Below, piece after piece: positions 27,201 through 39,340 of a stretch of DNA of 64,000 nt. Numbering within the stretch: position 1 is the stretch's first letter; every line of letters starts with the position of its first letter. Origin of the DNA: Parus major (lineage: Eukaryota; Chordata; Aves; Passeriformes; Paridae); contig NC_031770.1 in assembly GCF_001522545.3 (NCBI RefSeq), forward strand, positions 91,034,339 through 91,098,338, given 5' to 3'. Below the pieces are notes generated by a model, which had not been told where the DNA came from, made no database searches, and worked only from the letters and a program-made list of their open reading frames with translations. Position numbers and translations under genes: made by a program.

Positions 27201-27397
27201 GTGTTGATCTCACTTCCTGTCATGTTACCATATGCACATCAATGTATAACTTCTAAGAAATCATGTAATTTTATCAGGGGACAGGAAAGAAACAAAAATA
27301 TATAAAACTTAAATAAAAGAAAACTAAAATTGAAACAGTATAACTAGAGAAATTGAATGCCCTTAGAAGTCTCACATTCTCAGAGAGAGTATTTGGT
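21276..27397. other. 6.1 kb very AT-rich non-coding DNA
   Basis: No gene or transposon was recognised. There is a T run near 21430-21443. A 115-codon minus-strand frame at 21823-22170 has no recognisable domain. From about 24800 to 27390 the DNA is especially AT-rich and has no long open frames. Confidence 0.5.
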
Positions 27398-27925
27398 AAT
27401 CACAGAATCATAGAGTCATTCAGATTGGTAAAGGTCATCAGAGATCATCATGTCCAACCCCTAGCACAGCGCTGCCATCTTCACCACTAATCCATATCCC
27501 CAGGTGCCACATCCACACGTATTTTATATACTTCCAGGCATGGTGATTCCATCACTTATCAGCCTGTTCCAATGCCTGATCACTCTTTTACTGGTGGAAA
27601 TTTTCCTAAAATTAAAAGTCCTCTAGTACAACTTTAAGCCATTCCTCTTGTCCTGGCACTGGCTGCCTTGGAGAAGAGGCCGATCCCCACCTGGCTCCAG
27701 CCTCCTTTCAGGCAGCTGTAGAGAGTGATAAGGTCTCCCTTGAGCCTCCTTTTATTCAGGCTGAACAACCTCAGCTCCCACAGCTCCTCTACACAGGACT
27801 TGTGCTCCAGAGCCTTCCCCAGCTCCGTTCCCCTTCCCTGGACACCCTCCAGCTCCTCTCAGGGTCTTTTTTGTAGTGAGGGGCCCAGAACTGGACACAG
27901 GAATTGAGGTGTGGCCTCAGCAGTA
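27398..27925 (-). mobile_element. CR1 LINE 3' fragment, minus strand
   Basis: The plus strand starts with AATCACAGAATCATAGA, the reverse complement of the CR1 terminal octamers, so the 3' end is at 27398 and the element runs on the minus strand. Further landmarks are 'aggtcatcagagatcatcat', 'tccatatccccaggtgccac', 'cctcctttcaggcagctgta' and 'ggggcccagaactggacaca'. It is about 530 bases long, truncated at its 5' end near 27925, with moderate divergence. The short plus-strand frame inside it (27725-27907) is a shadow of the repeat. Confidence 0.92.
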
Positions 27926-29074
27926 GTTTGTAGGATTGCTAGTAAGCCTAATACAGTGCAACATCAAGGATGTTACATTTTTTTAGATGATGTTGTCTGG
28001 CTTTAGGAGGATTAGCTCCTATCTACATGCCTGTTGTGGTGATAGATCTTGGTTTACACACTGCCTAAACAGTAACTCCACCTCTTGTGGGATATGGACT
28101 GTTCCAGGATGTCTCAGGATACGGGGGCAGATTTTCTCCAACATTATTGAACTGGCTAGTCCTTTACCTAATATACAAACAGATGCCAATTTGTGATAGT
28201 CAGTAGAAAGACTAATGTTGAACCTTAGGATTGCTGTACAGTATGCTCCACTGCCATATAAGGAAACCAAATAAGAGTGTGATTTATTCATCTTGTCTAA
28301 AGGTGATTATCCTCCTGGCCCTTTTTAATTCCTCAGGAAATTAATAGGAAGGTAGAAGGAGGTAAGGTGAGATACTCCATTTACTTCAGCATTTTGAGAA
28401 CAAAAGCTTAATATGGAAAACGAAAAATTATGTAGTATAAAAATCTTGTCAAAATTCTAAATTTGGTTCTTATCATAAAGTATTCTTAAATGTCTGGTCA
28501 CTGGAATATTTTTCTCATCTCCTAGTTCTTCTGTATAAGCTATTTTTGTATGCTAACTTCAAAGTGTGGGATGTAATTATTTTTTTTCCATTGTAACTTG
28601 ACATCTCAGCTAGTGCAGAATTTCTTGCTTCACACTCTTTCCTCCTCCATCTCCTGAATTTTTATTTTCTTCCTTCTTTTCTTCTTGTCACTTTGTCTCA
28701 TATTCTGATAGCCTCTGTCAGCCTTAATCACAAACTTATCTTTCTTCTCATCCATTTTTCATTTTCCTCTCCCTCATCTAACATGAGGGCAACTTGTGCA
28801 TATGTGTTCTCTTAGCAGTTCATTTTCTTTTATGTATGCACGGACTCAGCACCAGCCATTTCCACAGATCACAGATCTTGCTTTTCTTCAGTTCATTTGG
28901 CCCGAAATGCCCTGAATTCAGGGAGGTTCAGTTACTTTTACGTGCTTTAGGTACATCAATCCAAATCTTACCATAAAGAAGTCCACATGTGTGGCTGGAT
29001 CTGTAGGAATAAAGAGACTTGAAATATGCAGTAAGGTAGAGAGGTGATTTTGGGTCTCTTAAGGTATTACTTGC
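27926..29074. other. Unannotated spacer, 1.1 kb
   Basis: Mixed-composition DNA between a CR1 and an LTR. Overlapping frames on both strands at 27987-28291 (69 and 90 codons) have no recognisable motif. A pyrimidine-rich patch covers about 28610-28780. Confidence 0.5.
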
Positions 29075-29563
29075 TGTCCTGGTTTCAGCTGGAATTGAGT
29101 TAATTTCTTCCTAGTGGATGGTGCAGTGCTGTGTTTTGGATCTAGGATGAGAACAGTGCTGGTAACATTGATGTTTGAGTTGTTGCTGAGCAGGGCTGAC
29201 ACTGACACAAGGACTTTCCAGCTTTTCCTACCACCCTGCCTGCAAAGAGAGCGGGGGTGTACAAGATGCTGGGAGAGGACACAGCTGGGTCCGCTGATCT
29301 CAACTGACCAAAGGGATCTCTCAAACCAAATGGCACCAGGCTGAACATGCTGAACAGTAAAATGAGGGTAGTTAGTCTGGGTGTGGCAGCTTCCTGTTCA
29401 GGAACAGGCTGGGCATACATCAGTGAGTGATGACCAACTGCACTATGCATCATTATTATTATTACTCTATCATTATTATTATTTTCCTTTCATTTTTCTG
29501 CCTAAGGAAACTTTTTTTTTATCTTGACCAATGGGATTAACCTTTTTTTGTTTCTCTCCTCCA
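29075..29563 (+). mobile_element. Old ERV LTR, 3'-truncated, plus strand
   Basis: The start TGTCCTGGTTTCAGCTGG, followed by 'gagttaatttcttcctagt', 'gtgctgtgttttggat', 'gatgtttgagttgttgctga' and 'accaaagggatctctcaaac', matches the pattern of a widespread bird LTR that I associate with ERVL-type elements. The later ATT-trinucleotide stretch (29449-29492) and the 'atcttgaccaatgggatt' segment also fit that LTR in order. The TATA region is decayed, the last part of the LTR is missing, and no target-site duplication could be found. The family assignment is from memory and should be confirmed. Frames at 29114-29344 plus and 29142-29453 minus lie wholly within it and are not genes. Confidence 0.75.
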
Positions 29564-29650
29564 ATCTTTTACATTAATACTATCTCCTTTGCACCTGATA
29601 TCAGGGGAAAAGAGAGCCCTGAATGATCTGTGCAAATGTCAAAATATTTA

Positions 29651-29782
29651 GACTAGAAAAAGAAACCCCAAAACAACAGAAACAATAAAGGAGACCAACA
29701 AAACCCAAAAACTTCAACAAAACCTAACAACAAAAGAAAAGGCAAAACCACCAAAACAAACAAAAGAAAACAGAGAGAAACT
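29651..29782. repeat. A/C-rich, T-poor low-complexity tract
   Basis: About 130 bases built from imperfect CAAAA/ACAAA/CCAAAA steps with only a handful of T. It is probably a decayed (CAAAA)-type simple repeat. It lies a little downstream of the truncated LTR, but no link between the two can be shown. Confidence 0.7.
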
Positions 29783-32700
29783 AATACCATGGGCATTCAG
29801 AGGAAAGATTCCTGCTCATAGTAGTATTTAGACTTAGTAGGCCAGTATCACCTTATTATTAAGTGATCTCCTGGCTTAATTTTCATTTGTGAGAAGTTGG
29901 CAGGCTGAACATCAACAAATGCTTTTGGCAACTCCCTTTTTTAAATCTTGTTACTCCTGCTGAATTGGTAAAAAGTTGAAGTTGTACATGATGTCTTTTC
30001 TATGTATTTGTAGGGACTGGTCAAGTGATCAGCTTGCTACTGAATTCATTACTCATATTTCACCTCAACCATCCTAATATATCTGAAAATTCTTATAATG
30101 TTGTCTTCCTTAGTCTTGAGGGAAGGATGAAATTTCTGAATGAAATCAATGAAGTGAAAATACGTAGGTAAATGTTTGTCATTGTCTGCAGCATTCTGTG
30201 ACATGTGATGTTAATGTTGAAAGAAAGGAAGATGAGTATTTGGTTATTGCTGAAAGAGATAAAATTCATCAACTAGTATTTTAGAAGTCTGTGGGGTTTT
30301 TTCTTCTTTTTTCCTTGGAAATGTACATATTCTTGCCCACATAATGTAGTATACCTTTAAGAATTTTTCGACTATTCGGCAGCTAGCTCCTTTCTAAGAA
30401 ATTACTAGCATCCCTGTAGTGAGATGTCTTGCAGTCTTAGAATTTGTCTTATCTCTAAAGTTACATTAAAAAAAAAAAAAAGAAAAGAAAAGCTCTAGAG
30501 CATGTCATAGGTGTCAAAATGTCTTGGACACCATATCCAAACAGTCATTGCAAAGGAACTGTTACTATGGTTGGACCCCTGAGCTATAAGCCAATCCAGC
30601 TGTGACTTTCAGTACAAAAGGAGTAGTAATACTGTTCTCTTTTTCTCCCTAAGGGAAGAAAAAGGGAAAGTAAATGTCTGATGTTGTCCTTTATTCTGGG
30701 CATACATGGACTTTTGAGATGCTCCTCCCGGCAGGAAATACTATTTAATTCTCAGGGAGGGAACAAAACTGGTGTACAGAAAGACAGATTGTAGTAACCT
30801 GGGATCTGATGAAAGTACTGCTGTATTTAGCTGAAGAATGAAGGAAGACTCCCTAAAAGAGGATGGAAAATAATTCTGTTCCACAATTCCCTAGGTAAAG
30901 TAAGCTATATTTAAATTAGCAGGTAATGTGGCATAGTAGAAGCACAGCTCTAGCTGGGTCCTGTGAGCTGATGGGAATGTCACTTTGTGGGTGGGACAAT
31001 TTCAGTGCCTTCACAGGGCTCATCTTCCAGTTCCAGGTCTTTTTTGCCCAAAAGCAATATAGCAGCACATCGAGTCCTCATTGCTATGTCAAATCTGAGC
31101 CTGGGGAGTGTGAATGATCAGATTTGCTTCAGAAGCACGTTTCTGATCCCAGCTGAAACATTAATATAGCCACACATCTGTACATCATTTAAATACTTTG
31201 GGTGGCAAGGTCATTCCCTCAAAAAAATGTACCTTCTCAAGGTGTGTGTGCACAGTTAAACTCTGTAACTCATAGTCACAGGATACAAGGGATGCCAAAA
31301 TCCTACAGGTTCAAAAACTCTACATACAAATTCATGGAAGGAAAATGTATTGGAAACAAATGAATAGAAAGATATTTCTTCTAGCTGCAAATGTTCTGGA
31401 GAAACAAATGACTGGAAGAATTAAACATTGAAGTATTACTTTCAATTTGTCCTGCTCTTGAACTGCTTTCTAATGACCTGCTGTTGATCATCCTCAGAAA
31501 CTAATGGGCAAGGTGTAACCTGGTACAAAAAGCCTTGTGTTGACTAACCCACTCAATAATCTTACACAGTACACAAGGTGCAGGCAAAAGTCCAGAAATA
31601 TCTGGAAAGGTTGCTCAGTCATTATTTTCAATTTTTCCTTAGGAGAAAATGTCCATGTTCACTGATGAGTTACAAGCCTAAGCTTCTGCCTTGGAAATGC
31701 AGATGGTTGAAGACAGGCATAAATGTAATTCAGGTTGTAGTCTTTAAAGGCAAGAAATACAGCATTTTTCTGTGTAGAATTTTACTTTTATTGCTGTATG
31801 TTAACAGACACGGAAATAAATAAAATCTGCATTTAATTCTTAAGTATTTCTGTAATAGTAGGGCAAACTTGTGCCTTTTGTTTTCAAGTTTCACTACCAA
31901 TGTAGGGTTTTGATTTGTAAATGTTTAAGTCTCAAACAATACCTGACAATAAATTTATAAATAATAGCTGGTGCTAAAGACTACTTCTTTCCCATACAGT
32001 TCAGCCTATTTACTGGAAAATCCTGAAGTTCAGGATTTTCAGACTGCTCTGTCTGGATATTAACTTACAAATATTATGCTTGAAAAAATCCACGTCCTGA
32101 AGTGCCAAAAGAATTAGCAAAATTGTTCTCAGGAAATCTGTAAAAATCCTGACAGCTGTAGAGTGCACTTGAGGATATGCCAGACTTAGATTTCATAGGA
32201 ATAAAGCATATTCAGTCCAATGTGTCAATTGGGTGATTTTCAAGAAAAAAAAGATCTCTAATAATATGCAGTAATTAATAATTAAAGTTGATGGGAAGTT
32301 TTTCTGAAAATTACACTTTGGATGTCCCAAGAAGTTCCTTTATATCAATTATCTATAAATAGAACAGCTATTAATAGAATGGATTTAATGGCAATCATCT
32401 GTACTTTACTGTACAGAGTGTTAAATATTTTTAAGCCATCAAGCTCATTTCAAGGAGGTAATATGGAATAGTTAAATTTTTAAAAAGTGAAACAAAATGC
32501 ATGAAGAAATTAAGCAAAAGAGAATAAATAAAATATAATGCATGTCTCTATGTTGCAATAATGTCTGAGTAAGAAAATTATTTCAAGGGTTAATTATTTT
32601 CCATGGAAGCAGATGGAACATACTAACTTTTACTAACACTAAGTGCTTTTGCAAAGTCAGAAGCTGTATGTTTCTTTCTGATATGTTTGCCCATATTTTC

Positions 32701-35700
32701 AAGAGCTGAAAATATAATAGTATCTGTAACAGGAAGACAATGATTTCTACAAATTAGATGCTGGTAAAAGTAATAGAGACTTTTTATTTAATATTTATTG
32801 GCTTTCTGTAAGAGAGTCTTTCACCTGACATTTGCACTTAGCATATTTCACAATAGCAGCTTTAGACACTTAAAAATAAGTTGAGTATAACTTTATAAAT
32901 TGCTTTGACTGATTTCTCTGGGGTCCCTGTGAGTAGTTACTCATTTATTACACTGTAATAAAGAAGACAGGTGTGATTCTTCCATGGAGCTCTTTTGAGA
33001 TGGAAAGGTTTACAAGCAAAATACAGTATTTTTACATATGTGAAAGTTTCAGACATATTTCTGGCTATAAATTTGCATGGAACAAACTGCCAAAGTGTGT
33101 GGGTGTATTTCAGATGCAGCTACTTCCAAATTTGAGAGGCTCAAATACATGAGAAAAATCTATAATCCATATGGGATTATGTTAAAATTTAATACAAAAT
33201 GTCATTCATGTTTTGTAACTAAAATAGTGTATGTGGAAAGTCATAAATCACAGAGCTCCTTTATCCAACAACATTCTAAGTTCATATAATGTTGGTGTAA
33301 GGACTTCTATAGTATCATTATTTTTAAACTGCATTTTTTCTGGTATCACATGTTGTAAATAACAGACAACTAATAGTAGTGTTAAAACAAAATGCCCCTT
33401 TCTTTGTGTAAATACAGGGAAGATAACATGTTTGATAAGCCTCTAAAAGGTGTTATTCAAGTAAGTAATAAAACCCACCTTTGTACTCTTGCATGTCTTA
33501 TCAACTCTGCAGACAGGTACTAGGTAACAGAGTGAGACTGAATGAGAATTGATCAATTTTCTGATTATAAAGTTTAGATAATAACCTTCCCCCAGGTCAG
33601 TGTGCATTTGCAGTCATAATGATGTGTGTTCAGACAGGAATTGATAGGATTTCATTGTAAGAAGGATCTCCAAAGCTAAGAATTTCCAATTAGAGCATAT
33701 TTAGGAAATTCTGTAAATTTTGGTTTTAACCATTATTAATATCTTGCATCACGAACATTAATGTCTTATTATAATTTTAATTAATATATACTCTAGGTAC
33801 TTCTTAGACTCTATGGAAAATGTTTGTACCTTAAAACAGAAAAGAAAAAAAACAACACATTGGGTTGATTTAAGAATGTTAGTTATTTCAGCACCAGAAA
33901 TTAAGGGTGTGAAAAAAATTTCATATATAGCTATAATGAAATCACTTATGTAAAATCAAAAAACAAATACATATACTTACGGGTTTTAGAGTCTGATATA
34001 ACAGCTGTGAAGTTTTAGTTAGTTTTGAAATAGTTTATGACAGAATCAGTATCTTTTAAAGGTAACTTACAGTCAGATGAGGTATATTGGTAAAATTCTA
34101 CAAGTCTGTAATTCAGTATCTTAAAGGTGCATTTTACTGTTCTGGAATTTGCATAAAAATGTACACTGATAAATTTTAATATATTCACTTGAAACATGCT
34201 TCTTCATGACAAGATAAAGTTTCTATTTAAGTATATTGATTCAAAGTATTTTTTAACTGTAGAGCCACCTATTTTTTCTCATTGCTGTGAAGGCAGTATT
34301 TGGTAACTGACTCAAAATCACCTTCATCTGGACTGGATCATATCTTACTTCCTGAGGCTGCTTTCACAAATTATAGATTAACAATCTTCCACACACGGTT
34401 TTCTTCCAAATTGGAGTCAACATAGTAATTTTCTTGGCATTTTCATCTAATCTGTAGTTAAAAATAAGTGGGGAAAAACAGGAGTTTCATGTTATTAATT
34501 ACAAAGAAGGTAAGACAGTAACTGTATAATAAGTTCCATTGGAATAGAGAATTTATGTAGTGAAATAAGTAGTAAAAATCTTTTATTGCTTACCTTGAAG
34601 CATTTTAATATGCCAGAGTATTTCAGAACAGCATTGCAAACATTACATTAAAAGATTTCTCAAAATTATCTTAATTTGGAGGCACTATGTGTTTTGTTTT
34701 CGTTTCAGGAGTTTTTTGAGAATTGGGGAAAGGACTAGCAAAGGAAAACCTTAGTTTATTGTTAGAGGAATGGGGATTTAACAGCATATTATTTGAGTAG
34801 ACAAAAAAGCAGTTACCTTCTAATACCTATGAAATGCTATGACATGAAGCACAAATAATGAAGTCTAAAAAATCTGTTGGCAACTGTAGTGTTTGCACTG
34901 ATTTTTATAGGGTGTGGACTAGGTCTAGACAGTCATTCACATATTATACATTTACACACATTTTCTGACCTGATGATATACTTTTAATGAGATATTTTAA
35001 TAATGACAAATACTAACTGTGCACACTAAAGATATCTTTGCACAATTTCCTAATATCATTTAATATTTCCATATATAGGGACAATCTGGAATCTTGTGAA
35101 TAAAAGCTTTCAGAAGCAAAATTAAAAATATTCATCACCCAAATTTTTGTAGCACAGAGAAACTGACATCTGTATCCACTTACATGCATATTAAACAGTG
35201 TACTAATAAATAGATTTTAAAATATCCCTATGTTTCCAGTTCTTGTTGGATGCTCATCCTTTTTACACTGCTCTGATTGCAGCGATATTCAGGGTGGGAT
35301 CCCAAAATGGCAGGATGAGCTTTTTTCCCACTAAGCTGTATGATAGAATGAAAGTGTTCAGTGAAATATTTTATAATTAATGCTGCCTGCAGAAAAAGGG
35401 AATCACGTCACTGCTCAGACATGACAGATCCTTTCTTATTTCACTGGCTAGACTACATATCTATTATAATTTGTGTACAGTTCTGAACGTCTTGGTACCA
35501 GAAATACCTGAATCAGTTGGGAGGAAATAGGAGAAGAGGGAGATATATAAGTACTCCAGAGATTAAGGAGGATAAACTATTACATTTCCACAGGATAGGC
35601 AGACTTGCTGTAATTGGAACTGTATTCTATCAATATTCTTTGAATTCAGTGGTCAGGAGAGGTTTAAAGGGATAGCTGTTATATATTGAACTCTTTTTGT

Positions 35701-38700
35701 GTCATCCTCTGAACTGCCTCTCTTCATTCAATATGTAGTTCCAGTGGCTTGTTCCTCTATATTTCCAATTTCCCCTGTCCCCTCAATAATTCCAACAGTC
35801 TGATAACATAAAACAGTCCATCATGTGGCTTAAATCGAACACATTTATTTTACACTACTGGCGGGGCCCAAGTATGTGTTTATAAATGCACAAAACTTTT
35901 CATGCATGATATAATTTTTTCTTCCTCAGACCCAAAATCTAGGGAGTCATATGGAAGAAACAAAACATAAGGAAAAGTGGTAGTGAAAGAATGTGTGAGA
36001 AAAGCAACCTCAGAAAAATCTAAATTATGAAAATAAATCTGTTTTAATTTCTGTATATTTGCACAAAGCCAAAGCCTCACCAAACGAGTACTTGTTGGAG
36101 TCAGTCTGATAGTGTTCGATGATTTTTTATGCTGATTTTCTTTTAAATATGGGCCCTGATACACACAGTGAAGTATGACACGTAAGAGACAACTGTGCAT
36201 AAATCAGGTTTCCTCAGTTTGTATATTTGATTTTGTAATCAAACCAGCACTTTCCTAGCATAGACTTTCTCATACTAATTGTAACTTCCGTCCTATGCTC
36301 ATTATTGTCCAAGTAGTGGAACAAATGTATCTTTTTTTTTTCTCCTTTATTTTTTTTTTTCTCCATGTTTCCAGCTTGTCCTTTCTTTCATTTGTGCTTG
36401 ACCATAAATGATTATTGGACATGAATGTGAGTCTTGCTCTCAGTTGTTGTTCTATCATTGTAAGTACTCTTCTGCTGAATTTCACTTGGCTGTTTGTTTA
36501 TTCTGCTGATTTCCAGCATTTGATGTTTTCCCTTAGATCATTTCTTCACTTAAATCCTGTGCCTGATGGTATCTTTTTCATCTCTTATGCAGAGATTGGC
36601 ATACTTCTTTAAAAACTGGGCAAATAAACAAGCCCAAACAACCAACCCTCCTGTTTTATTTTGTGATCTTTCAACAGAGTGTTCTGTCTAAATGGTTACA
36701 TCTTTCTAATGGCAACCCGCTGTGACTATCCTCTTTCATTTCCTTTCATTTATTGTTTATTTAATTTAAGCATACAGAGAGAATAGACACATTCTACTTC
36801 CTTACTCTTTCAACAATTTTTCCATTTTCTTCTGAATGATTATTGATTATATAATAGCCACTTTGATGGCATTCATGGCTAGGCTCATTTTCCAGCTTCC
36901 ATGTCTGGCCAATTTACAGAAATGTAATATTTTTTGACTCCTGTTTTCTAGTGCTTTCACTTAACATAATGGCCTGTGGGAGAAATGTCTCATCAGAGGG
37001 TGTAATCATGGTGATAGGATGCCTGCCCTTTCTCAGATTAGAATGGGAGAAGAGACCATTCTAACTCCTGTCTATCCTTGATGCTTGCTCTCCTTAACAT
37101 TTTCAAAGGCTGATACCTTGAAGGAAAATAAAGAAAGAGGAGCTAAACTTAAATTCTCAGAACTTGCTCTTTTTATTTCTCTGTGGAAAACACCAGGAAT
37201 AATTTTATTTATTCAAAGGAAGAAAAATGGAAAAGAGTACTCTGAGGCATCTTGGTGGTCATTCTGTGTCCCAACTAGTCAGACACAGTTAAATGGATAT
37301 TTAAGCTTTAAGAAATGTACTGGCAAGAAACCCTGTCAGCAGTTCCAGACGGAGGCTTCCAGGCAGAATGTTATCCAGCCGTAAGACAGCTACAGTCTTT
37401 TGGGAACAGCATTTACAAGCTGTTCATGCTGGTAAGATCAGAAAACCAAGTTTGATTCATGGTAAAAGCTCTAGGGCATGTTTATACTGTCTGCTTTACA
37501 GTCACTAAAGTATTAATCTGGGTGTTCAGGTTCAAAAAAGTGACCTAATGCCTTGAGTTAAGAAATTAATCTCAGATAACTAGAATAAACTGCTGGGTTT
37601 TTGGTTTGTTTTTTTTTTTTTTTTCACATCCATGACTGCTTGATGCACTGGAATCATTACATAAGGTTTAATTACCAAAGTGGATTTCAGTGTAAATGAA
37701 AACAATAAAAATATTTGAGTTGCAATGCTGCCTGATCTACTAATTTGGAACAGTTGAATTAAAGTGCTTTCCTAAAGAACACAGGTGTACTTTTATTTCA
37801 TGTGACTGTCCCCTTATGTTATTTTCATCTGTTCAAAGCAGTGTAAGCTTCATTTAAGGATTCCCAAAACGTGTCTCATGGATTGTAAGTCATCTGTGAA
37901 GTGTTCACATGTTCTGTAGAGGAGTAGCTCTTTGGTCATGGCCAGCCTCAAGTGACCCAGCTGATTGCCAACACTTCATTCACAATCAAATTCTTCTGGA
38001 AGAGCACCAGTGCTTGAGAGATTGATGATAGGAGCTGGTCAGAACTCAGTGCATCCTGCTGCCCTGGCATCGAGAGGCAGGCAAAACTCAAAACTCCCTA
38101 AATTAGATCCTAAATGTTCTTCCCATCCTCCCTGCTGTTCTGCATGACAAGATTATTTTGTTAAGCCTGTTTCAGGGATACCTCAGAGTCTATCTCCAAG
38201 TTTTGAGAGGTGGGGATTTCCCATGCTGATGTTCAGTCCTAAAGCTTGGGGCACTGCAGAGGGGCAGAGCTACTACAGCATGTGCCCAAGACTGAAAATA
38301 TGTCCTGGTGAAGATCTGCTCTGTTCTGCTCTTGGCTTCTCGTACATGCAAAATTATCCAGTGTGGGCATTGGGAATAACATTTTAATTTATTTCTTAAT
38401 TTAAAAGCTGAATTATTTTAAAGTCTACTTTTCTTTAAAATTCTTTAGTTTCATTTTGAAGCTTCACATAAACATTTGTAAATATTATAGTCAATACTCT
38501 TATGTATGCCTTCTCTAGTTTTCTGCTTTAGCAATAGACAAGACTATTTTTAGATTTATTTTTTAATTACCTTTTAATTCTTAGCCTAGCATCTCATATG
38601 ATTTCTTATTTTTTTCCTAATTCATTAACTCATTTTTATGTTCCAGTCCTTTAATCAAACAAATGTTCATGTAACCTCAATCCAAGTTGCAATGAAATTG

Positions 38701-39248
38701 TTGGGGTTTTTTTCTTAGGGAAAAGATTTTAGTCTCAGTAAGATACCTGACTAATAGGAGATTCAGATTTTCTTTTCATGTGGGCAGATAGTGTTTGAGT
38801 TGCAATACTGTATCTCTCCCTGTTCTTAGAAGGAATAAAATGCTGTGTTAAATCAACAAATGATACTTTCTTTTGGTACGTATGTGCAATCCAGTAAAAC
38901 ATTTGCCTCTAGATTGTTTGGATTATAAAAAGAAATTAAGATGCTTACTTGTATATTTTATCAGTTTTATAGACCCTTCCCCATGATCTTTTAGACAATT
39001 ATTATTATTTTTTATCTTTCTATGAACTTTAACATTCTATGTACTGATTTGCTATCTGGGACATGTGACTAGTTTGAAAAACATTACTGAGGCAATTCTT
39101 GATGAAAGTTCATCTTTCATCCAAGGATGGTTAATTTGAAATCTTTTCAATCTTCTCATCACTTAGAGAGATTAAAGGTTCATATTTTTTTCGTTGGCTG
39201 ATATTCCTATATATGAGACACTGGATCAGAAGTTTATCATCATCACTC
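29783..39248. other. 9.5 kb AT-rich DNA without recognised elements
   Basis: No gene or transposon was recognised. Visible simple sequence includes a long A run at about 30467-30480, T-rich patches at 36330-36362 and a run of about 16 T at 37609-37624. Frames of up to 106 codons (35880-36200 minus) and 99 codons (37085-37384 plus) carry no motif I know and no clear exon structure. Confidence 0.5.
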
Positions 39249-39340
39249 AATCATAGAATCATGAAATGGTTTGGGTTTAAAGGGACCTTAAAGGTCACCT
39301 AGTTCCAACCCCCTGCCATGGGCAGGGACACCTTCCACTA
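39249..39340 (-). mobile_element. CR1 LINE 3' end, short, minus strand
   Basis: The plus strand reads AATCATAGAATCATGAAATGG, then 'gggaccttaaaggtcaccta' and 'ccctgccatgggcagggaca', the reverse complement of the last 90 or so bases of a CR1. It matches the same part as the plus-strand copy at 4129-4230. It is severely 5'-truncated. Confidence 0.93.
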
